Origin: a virus | IMG/VR virus record: IMGVR_UViG_3300030060_007771 | Coordinates: 13,584 to 34,895 of that record | Length of the DNA: 21,312 nucleotides | Strand: one strand, 5' to 3' | Shown here: in pieces, positions 1 to 9,623 of the stretch | Position numbering within the stretch: position 1 is the stretch's first letter | Layout: the number at the start of each line of letters is the position of its first letter | Made by a program: the position numbers and the translations under genes | The notes under the pieces: generated by a model | What the model was told of the DNA's origin: nothing | What the model saw: only the letters and a program-made list of their open reading frames with translations | The model's database searches: none

Positions 1-575
1 GTTATTGTGGCCGTTTTTGTTTCAATTGGTTGAGGCTTTGCAACTACTTGGAACCTTCTTCCAACTATTGAAATAGACTTAGTTGAATCACCAGCAAAGT
101 CAGCCACAGTAGGATTATATCTTGAATCTATTCCTCCACCTGGAGCAACGTTAAGATAACAAACATCTGAATCAGATAATATAGCAGTGTATCCGTATGT
201 TGCATTTCCATTGGCAAAATTAGTTGTTGTAGGAGATATTTGGGCATTTTGTCCTGCACTAGTTAAAGTTAGTGCTGTTGGAACAGCAGTAACTGTTGGC
301 ATTCTTGCAATATTTTTTGGTAACGTTACTAACTTATACTTACAAACCTGAGTTTCGTCTGGTACAGCTTCAACTAATGGTAATGCTTCAATAGCTTGTC
401 CGTAGTAATTACTACCTAAAGAGTGATTAACATCCCATAAGTTATAATCTATCTCATCATCTGCTAATGCAAACTGAGTAATTTCAAAAAATTCAGAACC
501 TTTAGCTAAAAGTTCTCTACCCTTTTTTGTTAAGATTGCGTCTACCGTAATTGTTGTTTTGTCTAAATATCCCAT
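1..575 (-). CDS. Conserved phage structural protein, 3' end outside window
   Basis: An open frame runs from ATG at 575 to the left edge without a stop, giving 191 residues; the C-terminus lies outside the window. The start is supported by a good ribosome binding site (AGGAG, about 8 nt upstream) and by a promoter-like TATATTTATA 27 nt upstream. The protein begins MGYLDKTTITVDAILTKKGR and continues with ELLAKG, ITQFALADDEIDY and a GSNYYG segment. From memory this N-terminus is a recurring signature of virion-associated proteins in T4-like and distantly T4-like phages, but its exact role is not known to me. After about residue 90 the sequence is rich in Thr, Ala and Asn and looks beta-rich. It has its own promoter after the large baseplate gene, which fits a protein needed in quantity. 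I am confident that it is a gene and moderately confident of the family. Confidence 0.85.
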   Translation of the reverse strand, partial: MGYLDKTTITVDAILTKKGRELLAKGSEFFEITQFALADDEIDYNLWDVNHSLGSNYYGQAIEALPLVEAVPDETQVCKYKLVTLPKNIARMPTVTAVPTALTLTSAGQNAQISPTTTNFANGNATYGYTAILSDSDVCYLNVAPGGGIDSRYNPTVADFAGDSTKSISIVGRRFQVVAKPQPIETKTATI

Positions 576-602
576 ATTATTGCTCCTATAATTTATTTCA
601 TA

Positions 603-612
603 TATAAATATA
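603..612 (-). promoter_or_regulatory. Putative late promoter TATATTTATA
   Basis: The coding strand reads TATATTTATA in the gap between the stop of the 1528-residue gene and the ATG at 575, 27 nt upstream of that start. The same 10-mer occurs in three other intergenic gaps at a similar place. It would drive the left-edge structural gene. No obvious -35 box is visible, which is also true of T4 late promoters. Confidence 0.6.
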
Positions 613-629
613 TCTTTAAGATGATTTTA

Positions 630-3600
630 TTAACTTCCTCGGTTAAAGTTTCTACCTCTTGGTGTTGGTGTTGCTCCTCTTAAATTTTGTCCAGCTGGTT
701 GTTGAAATGTTCTACCAACCGGTGCTTGTTGTTGTCTTATTGCTAATTGTTGTCCTATACCTTCACCAGCAGTTAATAATTTTCCGTCTGCATTTTCATC
801 TGCTGCTACATATTTGAATGGACTTACATCATAATATTCTACAACAGGTCCTCCATCAACTGTTTGTGCTGATTCCATGTTAAAGTCAGATCCAACCAAT
901 TTACAACCGTGCCAGTAAAGGTTTTGTAAAGCTGTTTGTTTGAAATCTTGGTATTCAGCTGATTCACTTAAACTATGACTTGGCATAGAACCAGAAGGAA
1001 TACTCGATCCTTTATAATTTATGTGGCCAGTTCCTCCTAAAACAGAAGCATTACCCCAGTTTTGTATGTGTCTTCTTGGAATAGCTTTACCCAATGATTG
1101 ACTAAATTCAGATGCAAAATAATATAGTTGCCTATATCTCTCAAAAGATTTTCTTGATTGACTTATAAAGGGTACATATTGTTCTGAAGTATGTTTTCTA
1201 TTTAATCCATATCTAACATATCCATCAGTTACGTCTGGGGCTGAAGAAGCTGTAAAATTATCATAATTGTATCCATGAGGACCATGTATTCCTGGATGAG
1301 GTGGAGTATGAATAGTCATTCCCCATGCATCTCTACGATAGTATGCATTCCAAACTCTAGCACCAAAAGGGTCTACCCCGGTACCTGTCTTTTTTGGAAA
1401 TTCTACTGTTGTATGGATATATCTACTTCCATATTCTTTTACAAAATAACCATACTTATCATCCCATTGAATACCACCCTCAAATTCTCCAACTGTTCTA
1501 TGGTCTAAAGACGCTAATATCTGCTTATTAGATTGAGGCTCATCTGGTATTGTTTTAGTTAATTGATGTTGTGAATGAGATGGAGTAAACATAAAGCCAC
1601 CCTCTCTTCTTCCTAATCTATTAGAACCGTTTCTATGAATATTAGAACCACCCTTTAATCCAGTGTATATGAAAGGTCCTCCTTCACCAGCACTATAACC
1701 TGATAATGATGCAGATTCATATGGAGCAATGTAAGCATCCAATATAGTCATATCATTAACAGGTTTTTCGTCTACATTAACCTTATATCCTACCTTACTT
1801 GCACTAGGATATTTTAATATTCTAGGCCTTTCTAGTAGGTGAGGTTTAACCAATAAACCTACTTGGCCTTTTGCTCTTGCAGGTATTAGTTGTCTAACAG
1901 TTCTAAATAGTGATGCATCAAAGTATCTTAATATTCTTAGGAACTCGAAGAAATTCGGGTTTCCAAGATGTTTTTTCCAATAGTGATTATTAAGCCTTAT
2001 CAATTCTGTATATTTTTTATTGTATGTATCTCTAGGGTCTCCAACAAAATTATCAAAGTCAAAAGGACCCAATTCTGAAGCTATATCTAAATCTATTTCA
2101 TCTGTTGGAGAGAAAAATACACCAAGTTTATTTGAGTCTAATGGGTTTCTATCAAATGAACTTATTTCTCTTTTTTGTATTGGATGTAGGTCTCCTCTTA
2201 ATTTATTATCTTCTATTCTAATTTTTTCAGAGTAATAAGTTGGACCAATAGACCTAGGCATTAGGGTATAATATCTCTCTTCCTCTTCGCTATACCCTTT
2301 ATTTCTTCTTGCAGTATTTGTTAAATCATCCTGAGATAAATGTTCGAACCCATTTAGATAACCTTTAGTAGGCAAAAACGGCGTACCACTGGATGTTTGG
2401 AATCTAGACCTACCGTATGGATGGCTAGAAGACATTAGTAAACTATGTGAAACTGGGTATCTTAATAAATCTGCACCCATTGACCATCTACATAATAAAG
2501 TACCATATGAAGCAGTGACTCCATTTGCAGCTATAGATAAAGGAGACTGTACATGATAATTAAATATTGACTCTGATAGTGGAGTGTGCCACAGTCTAAA
2601 CTCTTGCATTGAACCAGAAAAACCAACAATGTTTCTAGTTGGCGTATTGCTTGCACTTTTGAATAAGAAATCGTCTCCAGCAAAGGATTCTGTTGCTCCT
2701 CCTAAGTAGTGCCTTAATGTAGTATTATCGTTTGCGTTTACTATAGAACTTCCTATACCTCCCCAAGCTCTATTATAGCTTTTTGAAGGTTCTCCTAGCG
2801 AACCAGATATACTTAAACTAGAACTTACGGCCCAATTTATTCTTCCAAACCTAGAGTAATCAGACATCTTTTTACAATATAGTTCATATAGCATATCTTG
2901 GTCTTCATGAGTCTCTATTCTAACCGAAGAAGTAAATGCCAAAGAAGTACCATCTCTAGAAGGGTCTCTCCTATTTAACATTACACTCCACCAATCGTTA
3001 TCATAAATAGGTGCCCAATCAGTTGATGCTGTTACGTATCTGTGTTGATGATTTGGACCAAGAGAGCCAGACCTAAGTGCAAAATTTACCCTTCCGTAAA
3101 AGCTTTGAGATTCATTTGGCTTCAAAGAACTAGTGTGTTCTGCCCATATAGCTAAACTACCACTATATGTATTCCATAGAACCATGTCTTTTTTATTTTC
3201 TTTTTTATCAGGAATATTGAATCTAAATTGTACCGTATCTGGGTATCTAACTCTACCAAATGATGTAGAAGCAGGAGACCATGAGCCAGTAATTACAGAT
3301 GCTTCATCAAAATTTTGTGAATATGAAAATCTGTCGTATATATTTTTAGAGTGTCTGCCAGGTAGTTTTTGTGGACCACCATACTCGTGTATTCTAAGTA
3401 TTGTAGAAGGTAATCCATAAATATTTATTATAGACCTAATACTTTCTTCTGTTCCTTTTGATTTCAATACGTATGGAAGATTATTTAATATTCTTTTCCA
3501 TAATTCTTTGCTTATATTATCTCTAGAAAAAGATTGAGATTTTTGAGATTCAACAGCATATGATATTGACTCTGAAAAATTAGCAGTCATATTGTTATGA

Positions 3601-5216
3601 GATGCTCCAAAACTTCCGCTTCCGTCTGTACCAAAATTATACGCCCATAGGTCATCAAAATCAAACCCTTGAAAAGGCTGCCAACCAAAAGACTTAAGGA
3701 CTGGTTCCAATAGCTTTTTAGGTAACCCTTCATATAATGGGTGCTCTCTAGAATGAATATCCAATAAGTGCTTTGTATATAAGTAATGTTGGTCATAATG
3801 GTCTGCTACCATTTTAACAAACTTTACATATTTATCATTATCCTCAGAAAATCTTATATGTGCAGGTATAGTTTTTATCAGAGCATTGTCATTGTGTTCG
3901 TCATATCTTGATGCAGAATAAATTACACCGGCATTGTAGTAGTCTCCAGTAGGATTATCTACCTGACCATACCAAGACTTAAAAAGCTGTGAATCAGATG
4001 ATGCTAATACATATGGTTCTACTGTCGTTGTTTTTGGCCATGAAAAAGGAATAAACTCTCCATAAGAATTACTAACATAAGATTGAGAAGAATAGTATAG
4101 GTGCTCCTCAAAATCATCAAACGTACCTATTAGTTCGGTCTTTTTACTTTCCCATTTAAGTTTACTTTGTAAATAATGATATGAACTAGTCGCACTTGTT
4201 CCTGCTAGACCAATTAAATTACTTGATACATCTGCTATATTATTATCATATGTTTCCAGTAATCTTATTTTATATTTAAAGTTTTCAAGTTTATCAAAAA
4301 CAGACCCAAAGTGTACAACATTCTTAAACCCATCATATGTATCATCACCAATTTGCTGTGGTATATTAAAGTCTATATTTATCCTTACATCACCAAAACT
4401 TCCACTATATAATTTTTGAAAAAGCCTATTTTGATTTGTTTTATCAGATGTGGCTAGTATCTCCTGTTGGCTCATATATCCTGTTGGAGTTGGCGGATTG
4501 TAGTGTGCAGGTATAGAAAAATCTGGTGGAGCAAGTTTGTTGGACGAAAAACCAACCTTATTAACCGTTAGTTTTATATCTTCTACTATAGGTTCAGCAA
4601 CACTTTGAACTATCCACAGTTTATCTCCTTCTTCTAAAATATCTGGAAGAGGTTCATAAAGCTTAAATACCACTGAGTGAGGAAATGTTGGGTATGATTC
4701 ATAATCAACTGCCCAATTAACAGCCAATACCAAATTATCTTCACCAAAATTTAAGACCAGGTCTGGCCAGTTTGTGTGAGCAGATAACTCACTACCTTCT
4801 ATTCTTTCACCTAGCTCTATTAAATCATCGCCTACCTCTGTATCGTCTCCAACCGGTCGTATTCTAATTTCTTTTCTATCATTTGATATTTCATCGATAA
4901 ATAAGAGGTTATTTGGGTCTCCTACAAGGGCACGTAAAAAATTATACTTTATTGTAAATGTACCAGACTGGTATCCCAACGACCTAATGTCTCCATGAAT
5001 ATTAAGCTTTATTGCTGGAGCTTCTTGGTTGGTTTCGCTTTGATCTGTAGAATATGTTTTTAGATTGTATTCACTCTCTAAAGTATTTTCACCGCTTTTT
5101 ACGTGAAATTCTACATAATCAGTATGCTTGCCTTTCCCAAAATTTGTAAATATAGTCTTTGAACTTAATAGTTCTAAGTCTTTTGGGTCATATACTGGTA
5201 ATCTTTGTGTTGACAT
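630..5216 (-). CDS. Giant baseplate/tail structural protein with LamG-like domain
   Basis: This 1528-residue protein is the last gene of the wedge operon. Its position after gp25, gp6 and two accessory proteins suggests a large peripheral baseplate component, in the place where T4 has gp7, gp8 and gp10; I see no direct similarity to those. Residues 570-615 hold a segment with LNNLPYVLKSKGT, IYGLPS and EYGGP, of a kind I associate with phage tail/baseplate proteins. Residues about 655-890 look like a LamG/concanavalin A-like beta-sandwich, closing with FSGSMQEFRLWHTPLSE. Residues 1089-1135 (FFEFLRILRYFDASLFRTVRQ, then IPARAKGQVG) are another tail-like segment. The last 40 residues are rich in Gln, Gly and Arg and probably disordered. 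The start at 5216 has AGGATAAG upstream and follows the previous stop by 13 nt. Structural role is likely; exact T4 counterpart is unknown. Confidence 0.85.
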   Translation of the reverse strand: MSTQRLPVYDPKDLELLSSKTIFTNFGKGKHTDYVEFHVKSGENTLESEYNLKTYSTDQSETNQEAPAIKLNIHGDIRSLGYQSGTFTIKYNFLRALVGDPNNLLFIDEISNDRKEIRIRPVGDDTEVGDDLIELGERIEGSELSAHTNWPDLVLNFGEDNLVLAVNWAVDYESYPTFPHSVVFKLYEPLPDILEEGDKLWIVQSVAEPIVEDIKLTVNKVGFSSNKLAPPDFSIPAHYNPPTPTGYMSQQEILATSDKTNQNRLFQKLYSGSFGDVRINIDFNIPQQIGDDTYDGFKNVVHFGSVFDKLENFKYKIRLLETYDNNIADVSSNLIGLAGTSATSSYHYLQSKLKWESKKTELIGTFDDFEEHLYYSSQSYVSNSYGEFIPFSWPKTTTVEPYVLASSDSQLFKSWYGQVDNPTGDYYNAGVIYSASRYDEHNDNALIKTIPAHIRFSEDNDKYVKFVKMVADHYDQHYLYTKHLLDIHSREHPLYEGLPKKLLEPVLKSFGWQPFQGFDFDDLWAYNFGTDGSGSFGASHNNMTANFSESISYAVESQKSQSFSRDNISKELWKRILNNLPYVLKSKGTEESIRSIINIYGLPSTILRIHEYGGPQKLPGRHSKNIYDRFSYSQNFDEASVITGSWSPASTSFGRVRYPDTVQFRFNIPDKKENKKDMVLWNTYSGSLAIWAEHTSSLKPNESQSFYGRVNFALRSGSLGPNHQHRYVTASTDWAPIYDNDWWSVMLNRRDPSRDGTSLAFTSSVRIETHEDQDMLYELYCKKMSDYSRFGRINWAVSSSLSISGSLGEPSKSYNRAWGGIGSSIVNANDNTTLRHYLGGATESFAGDDFLFKSASNTPTRNIVGFSGSMQEFRLWHTPLSESIFNYHVQSPLSIAANGVTASYGTLLCRWSMGADLLRYPVSHSLLMSSSHPYGRSRFQTSSGTPFLPTKGYLNGFEHLSQDDLTNTARRNKGYSEEEERYYTLMPRSIGPTYYSEKIRIEDNKLRGDLHPIQKREISSFDRNPLDSNKLGVFFSPTDEIDLDIASELGPFDFDNFVGDPRDTYNKKYTELIRLNNHYWKKHLGNPNFFEFLRILRYFDASLFRTVRQLIPARAKGQVGLLVKPHLLERPRILKYPSASKVGYKVNVDEKPVNDMTILDAYIAPYESASLSGYSAGEGGPFIYTGLKGGSNIHRNGSNRLGRREGGFMFTPSHSQHQLTKTIPDEPQSNKQILASLDHRTVGEFEGGIQWDDKYGYFVKEYGSRYIHTTVEFPKKTGTGVDPFGARVWNAYYRRDAWGMTIHTPPHPGIHGPHGYNYDNFTASSAPDVTDGYVRYGLNRKHTSEQYVPFISQSRKSFERYRQLYYFASEFSQSLGKAIPRRHIQNWGNASVLGGTGHINYKGSSIPSGSMPSHSLSESAEYQDFKQTALQNLYWHGCKLVGSDFNMESAQTVDGGPVVEYYDVSPFKYVAADENADGKLLTAGEGIGQQLAIRQQQAPVGRTFQQPAGQNLRGATPTPRGRNFNRGS

Positions 5217-5229
5217 ACTTGTTCTTATC

Positions 5230-6564
5230 CTAAGTTATTTGTAAGTTAGACCAATCCCTTGGCAAACCTCTTGCAGCCCTGTGGTCAAAGTATTCTTGTT
5301 CAGTTGCAAAAGAATACGTGACTCCTCCTGGAGAATCAAAGTACACTGTTGGGCTATCAGCAGCTTTTCTATATACTCCTCCAACTGTTCTAGTTATTTT
5401 AGCTGCGTCTGATATTCCTCCATCAATTTTGGTTACAGGGTTTGGATTGTCTCCGCTGGATCTAACCGACTGTTGGGCTCCGCCAGGTATTTCAACCCAT
5501 TCTCCACCACCTCTTTCTCCTTCAGCCCATCTTAATTGTATCCATCTTCCTTCGCCTACAATATAGTCAAAGAAGTCATCAAATTTAGAAACTCTTTCGT
5601 CATGGTCTTCGTCTCTAACATAATTTCCAGTAGGTATATAAACTACTTCTTCACCAATAGTTTGAGGAGTTAATTCGTTCAGTAAACCTCCTAAAACATT
5701 TACAAAATATGACTTAGAGTTGGTTGTTCCTTTTTCATTAGACACTTCAACATGGTATCTACCTCTTTGTTGTAGCTGCATATTTGTAACCCTAAGAACC
5801 TGGCCATTTCCTACAACCTGGTCTCTAGCATTACCTATACCGTCAGCATTAAATTTCCACGTGTAAGTTAACCCATCAGTTACTCTAGTACCTACTTCAT
5901 TTACATAACTATAACCCTTTGCAAAAAGTACTAATGTATTATTTGCGGCTATTTGTAATGATGGCTCTCCAAGTTCAGGAAGTACCTGTATAGAATATCC
6001 GTCGCTGTACTGTCCGTCTAAAGTACCGAAACCAGGATAGCATTGTACAAGCTGTATAACAGGTGCCTGTTTTGGTTTTGTTATTTCTTTTGGAACACGT
6101 TTAAGCTGAGTGATACTTGTGTCTACAATACCAATATAACTATTTGCTTGCCAAACGTGTTTTACTAAAGGGACAACATAATCATTATCAGAAGATCTAG
6201 CATTGTTTTCTGGTGTAGACATTATTACACCAAACCTAGTCCTATTCACCTTTGTGGTTGGTACCTGCTGGCCACCTTCTGTTTTAGATAGACCACCTGT
6301 ACTTGGGTCAGCTCCATTTACTTCGTAATTCTGAAGTTGTACAAAGTCATAATCTTGTAAATCAACCGCTCCATCATAAGCCGTAACCGTATCTGTTGTT
6401 GCTGTAAATGTTACGTCATTTCCATCTTCTTGTGTTTTTTGTATTTTTACAGGGCTCTCAGGCATCGTTTTACCTAACACCTGATCCATATTATGGGTTT
6501 TTATTCTAGGCTTTCTTGCTGGTGTAAACCTTGAAGCTAAAGATTTTTTTCTACGCATTACCAT
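5230..6564 (-). CDS. Baseplate-associated protein with Ig-like domain
   Basis: The protein has 444 residues. The N-terminus is very basic (MVMRRKKSLASRFTPARKPR), then comes a Thr- and Asp-rich region. Residues about 195-292 resemble an immunoglobulin-like beta-sandwich: a core Trp in LTYTWKF (W236), then LRVTNMQLQQRGRYHVEVSN, which matches the F-strand Tyr pattern of Ig/I-set domains, without the usual disulfide cysteines. The C-terminal part (about 300-444) holds acidic and Gly-rich stretches and ends in a segment with EQEYFDHRAARGLP. The gene lies 4 nt after the upstream gene, and ATG codons at 6564 and 6558 are both possible starts. Ig-like domains on phage particles are usually surface-exposed and bind weakly to cell-surface sugars, so a decoration or adsorption role at the baseplate edge is my inference. 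Confidence 0.75.
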   Translation of the reverse strand: MVMRRKKSLASRFTPARKPRIKTHNMDQVLGKTMPESPVKIQKTQEDGNDVTFTATTDTVTAYDGAVDLQDYDFVQLQNYEVNGADPSTGGLSKTEGGQQVPTTKVNRTRFGVIMSTPENNARSSDNDYVVPLVKHVWQANSYIGIVDTSITQLKRVPKEITKPKQAPVIQLVQCYPGFGTLDGQYSDGYSIQVLPELGEPSLQIAANNTLVLFAKGYSYVNEVGTRVTDGLTYTWKFNADGIGNARDQVVGNGQVLRVTNMQLQQRGRYHVEVSNEKGTTNSKSYFVNVLGGLLNELTPQTIGEEVVYIPTGNYVRDEDHDERVSKFDDFFDYIVGEGRWIQLRWAEGERGGGEWVEIPGGAQQSVRSSGDNPNPVTKIDGGISDAAKITRTVGGVYRKAADSPTVYFDSPGGVTYSFATEQEYFDHRAARGLPRDWSNLQIT

Positions 6565-6568
6565 AATA

Positions 6569-7729
6569 TTATCTCACTACCTTAAACAAATAATCTTTAT
6601 CATAAACTCTTTCTAAAAATGGAGAATCCATTGAACCGCTTATTACCTTAAATAAAAACTTATACCTTCTTCCTGAGTAAAACTGATCCATCCATAAGTC
6701 TACATAGTTTCCTTGATTATCACAGTTTATTTTTGTACTAGCCGTATTAAATGGTACTATTGTCTCTCCTGTTAGAGCATCTTGTATAGAATAATAACTT
6801 GAGCTAGGTAAATATTTTACAGCCAATTCTGCTGAGACAGTATCATATGTTTTTGTAGGATATTTTTCTCTACCAACAATTCTAAATCTTTCTTTACTTT
6901 GCCTCTTATATTCTCTTCTGTTATTTTTAACATATAATAGGTTATGTTTTCCTATATCTAAAGCAGAAAGGCTACCTGTTTCAAATGTTGTATCATCCCA
7001 TTCAACAACTAATCTAGGTTGGTAAATAGTATGTGTGTCTGTAGAAAAGAATTGCAATGTACCATAGTCTACAGAATTTTGCTCTTCGTTGGAGTTTCCT
7101 GTCTGTGTCGATCCACTTCTCAACACTATGAATCCTTCATTTGGGTTAGTTCCAGTTATCCAGTCATTCACTACGTTAGTAACGTTCATTAAAACATCGG
7201 TATCCTCATAATCAAATGTTTGATATACAGAATTATAGTTTGATCCAGTAAACCAAGTACATCCACCACCAGTAGTTGTAAATGAACCCGTTGTTCCAGG
7301 GTTATATGACGAAGTTGCCCAAACATTTCCGTATTGTGTTTCTCCGTCTCTATATTTCCAGCTTACTCCTTCTTTTTCAAATGATAGGGCTCCTCCTGCA
7401 GTTATCTTTCTTGTTTGTTTTCTGCCCTTACCCATTTCCCATGATTGAGATACTGGAAAAGCCTCAATACCATATTTTATAGCTAAAGCCTTTGCGTTTG
7501 ACGTATATAATTGTAAAGAATATGTTGGATTTGTTATTGACCCATTAACCAATGACTTAGATATATATGACAGGTCAAACTTTATTAGTATCCTAGAATT
7601 AAATATGTTTGAGGTACCTGAAGAAGATATTGTCTTTTCTAACTCTAATATTTCATCCAATCCACTATTAAGGCTTTCTGACCTTTCATATATTGTTGAA
7701 TCTTTCTGTGCTGTTATTGAGTAATACAT
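6569..7729 (-). CDS. DNRLRE-like baseplate/tail protein
   Basis: The protein has 386 residues. The first 240 residues resemble a DNRLRE-type domain: an opening Ala-x-x-Asp-Ser-Thr-Ile-Tyr-Glu motif, NSRILIKFDLS near residue 45, a VTNVVNDWITG segment with NEGFIVL after it, and a closing PRLVVEWDD. That order is typical of DNRLRE beta-sandwich domains, which occur in cell-surface and virion proteins. The last 130 residues form a second region with YYSIQDALTGETIVPF and FKVISGS motifs, unassigned. The ribosome binding site AGGAGATAAAA overlaps the stop codon of the gp6-like gene, so the two are probably translationally coupled. The position directly after gp6 suggests a wedge accessory or peripheral baseplate protein. 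The domain call is by eye; the functional role is inferred from context. Confidence 0.75.
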   Translation of the reverse strand: MYYSITAQKDSTIYERSESLNSGLDEILELEKTISSSGTSNIFNSRILIKFDLSYISKSLVNGSITNPTYSLQLYTSNAKALAIKYGIEAFPVSQSWEMGKGRKQTRKITAGGALSFEKEGVSWKYRDGETQYGNVWATSSYNPGTTGSFTTTGGGCTWFTGSNYNSVYQTFDYEDTDVLMNVTNVVNDWITGTNPNEGFIVLRSGSTQTGNSNEEQNSVDYGTLQFFSTDTHTIYQPRLVVEWDDTTFETGSLSALDIGKHNLLYVKNNRREYKRQSKERFRIVGREKYPTKTYDTVSAELAVKYLPSSSYYSIQDALTGETIVPFNTASTKINCDNQGNYVDLWMDQFYSGRRYKFLFKVISGSMDSPFLERVYDKDYLFKVVR

Positions 7730-7738
7730 TTTTATCTC

Positions 7739-9622
7739 CTAGTACGTTACCACCCTTCCTTTAATATCTAGAGCAGGAAACTTTACTTCAAATATTGCTG
7801 GATCCTGAGATGGGTATATAATTTTATTTTTTGTTGCTTCTGCAATATCATAGAAGTTGCCAGAATAACCGCTTTCTGCTTCATGTTTACAATATACGTC
7901 TAGGTCTTGTACTGTTTGTACACCCTCTATTTTATCTATTTCTGTTGCTAAATTTGCCAAGAATATAGGCTCATTAAATTGCCACTTTCTAATATCAAAT
8001 ATCTCAGCAATTTTTCTACTTGCCTTTAATATTACTTGTTGTGAATTGTGTCCAGGTAATGTTATTATAGAGTATTGTATTCCTATATTTATTATGAACC
8101 CATCCTTTATGTTTATTGCGTCAGTAAGCATTCTAAACTTACTTAAGTAATTTCTTATATTTTCCTTTGTTGCAGCATTTGCTTGTGTCAAGTTTCCACT
8201 TGCGTTATATGATAGTAGATATATGTTTAATGCTAAAGGATTTGCTACTTCCTCTCCTGTTTCTACTTTAAGTTGTTCATCTTGTACTATAAATGCTTTA
8301 GCAACATTTCCAAACCTAGCAGGCATTGAATACAATCTAGCAATAAAATCTTCTCTAGTAACTGCTCTATGCTGAGTGGCTGCAAAAGCCATGGCGTTTT
8401 GTCTTATTTCTTCTACTGACTCAAAACCTTTTCCTCCAGTTGCAGGAATAGGATTACTAACAGCAACAGATTTTTTTACAAATTGTACAGTTGCCGCAGA
8501 TAAACCATCGGTTTCCATAGTAAATGAAATACCAGTTATTTCTCGTATGGTTCCAGCTGGCACATTGTCTTTTATACCTCCTCCAACTACGTATTTGAAT
8601 TGTAATGTTTGATTTGCTGGAGCTTGACCATAGGCTCTAGTAAACATTGCGTTAGAAGGATCCCAAGCATTGTCCATTGCTGAAACATTTCCATAAGGCA
8701 AATTTAATCCCATATTATTTGGATTAGGAACTATCAATTCGTCTGCAATATTAGAGTTACCTGCTCCAAACATTATTTCAGTACCTAGGTCAGCTGTTAC
8801 GTTTACTTGAAATCTTCTACCAGTTTTTCTTAGCTTCAACAAGTAAGGCGTTTCATCTCTTAATTTAGAAAATTCAGGGTCTATTGTTCTAGTATTTTTT
8901 ACCTCTTCGTATACCATGTTTTGAGCTATATAGTCTACTTCATACCACCTATTACCTTCTTGATCTCTACAGTCAAGAACCTCTATTACATTATTGTCTC
9001 CAATTAAAACCTTATCATATTTTTTAGGAGATTGAAAAGAGAAAGTTTTATATTTAACTACACCTGACTTTGCTTCTACTTGTTTTTTCAAAAGATATGT
9101 TTCAGGGTTACCATCAGAGTCTATTTTGTATATTGAAACGTCTGTTGGATCTACTGAACTAGAAAAATTAAAATCTACTGGTTGTAGCGTGAAAAAAGGA
9201 GTTGCTGCAGTTTTTGTTTGGGCCCTTAGTCCTTCATCAATAATTGGAGCATATCTCCAATCTGGAGCCGCTGTTGCTCCTGTCCCTTGTACAGGTAATA
9301 ATACATAAACATCTAGTGTTACTCTTGATGGAGCAGATTGTAATGGTTTATATCCTACACCTCTAGCAATATCCATAACGTTTGACCTTTCTTGAGCATG
9401 CAATAAAAGGCTTTCTCTTAAAGAGTTGTCAATATAAAAAGAAAGAACGTCTCCAACATATGCCGACATCTCAACAAACATTTGTCCAGGAGAAGACTCA
9501 TTAAAATCGTTTGATATATCAGGAAAGTACACCTGCGAAAAGGTGTTTAGCTTATCTTTGAATCCCTTAAAATCTATATTTAGATAGTTTACATCCTTTG
9601 TTTGTAGCTTTTGTCCACTCAT
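7739..9622 (-). CDS. 6: gp6-like baseplate wedge protein (baseplate J family)
   Basis: At 627 residues it is close to T4 gp6 (660). In T4, gp6 dimers form the continuous inner ring of the baseplate wedge. The N-terminus has the family's typical features: FNESSPGQMFVEMSAYVGD (about 40-58), then YIDNSLRESLLLHAQE and VMDIARGVGYKP. Around residues 405-440 is the EIRQNAMAFAATQHRAVTREDF segment, the conserved core of baseplate J-like proteins. The C-terminal 100 residues include an INIGIQYSI strand and FLANLATEIDKIEGVQTVQD, typical of the gp6/J C-terminus. It sits 1 nt after the gp25-like gene, the same neighbour as in many contractile tails. The start is supported by AAGGATAT upstream. I am confident of this assignment. 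Confidence 0.93.
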   Translation of the reverse strand: MSGQKLQTKDVNYLNIDFKGFKDKLNTFSQVYFPDISNDFNESSPGQMFVEMSAYVGDVLSFYIDNSLRESLLLHAQERSNVMDIARGVGYKPLQSAPSRVTLDVYVLLPVQGTGATAAPDWRYAPIIDEGLRAQTKTAATPFFTLQPVDFNFSSSVDPTDVSIYKIDSDGNPETYLLKKQVEAKSGVVKYKTFSFQSPKKYDKVLIGDNNVIEVLDCRDQEGNRWYEVDYIAQNMVYEEVKNTRTIDPEFSKLRDETPYLLKLRKTGRRFQVNVTADLGTEIMFGAGNSNIADELIVPNPNNMGLNLPYGNVSAMDNAWDPSNAMFTRAYGQAPANQTLQFKYVVGGGIKDNVPAGTIREITGISFTMETDGLSAATVQFVKKSVAVSNPIPATGGKGFESVEEIRQNAMAFAATQHRAVTREDFIARLYSMPARFGNVAKAFIVQDEQLKVETGEEVANPLALNIYLLSYNASGNLTQANAATKENIRNYLSKFRMLTDAINIKDGFIINIGIQYSIITLPGHNSQQVILKASRKIAEIFDIRKWQFNEPIFLANLATEIDKIEGVQTVQDLDVYCKHEAESGYSGNFYDIAEATKNKIIYPSQDPAIFEVKFPALDIKGRVVTY

Positions 9623-9623
9623 A

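Noticed and set aside
3587-3796. Minus-strand 69-codon frame inside the 1528-residue gene
   Set aside because: It is an out-of-frame shadow of the long gene with no ribosome binding site or recognisable product.
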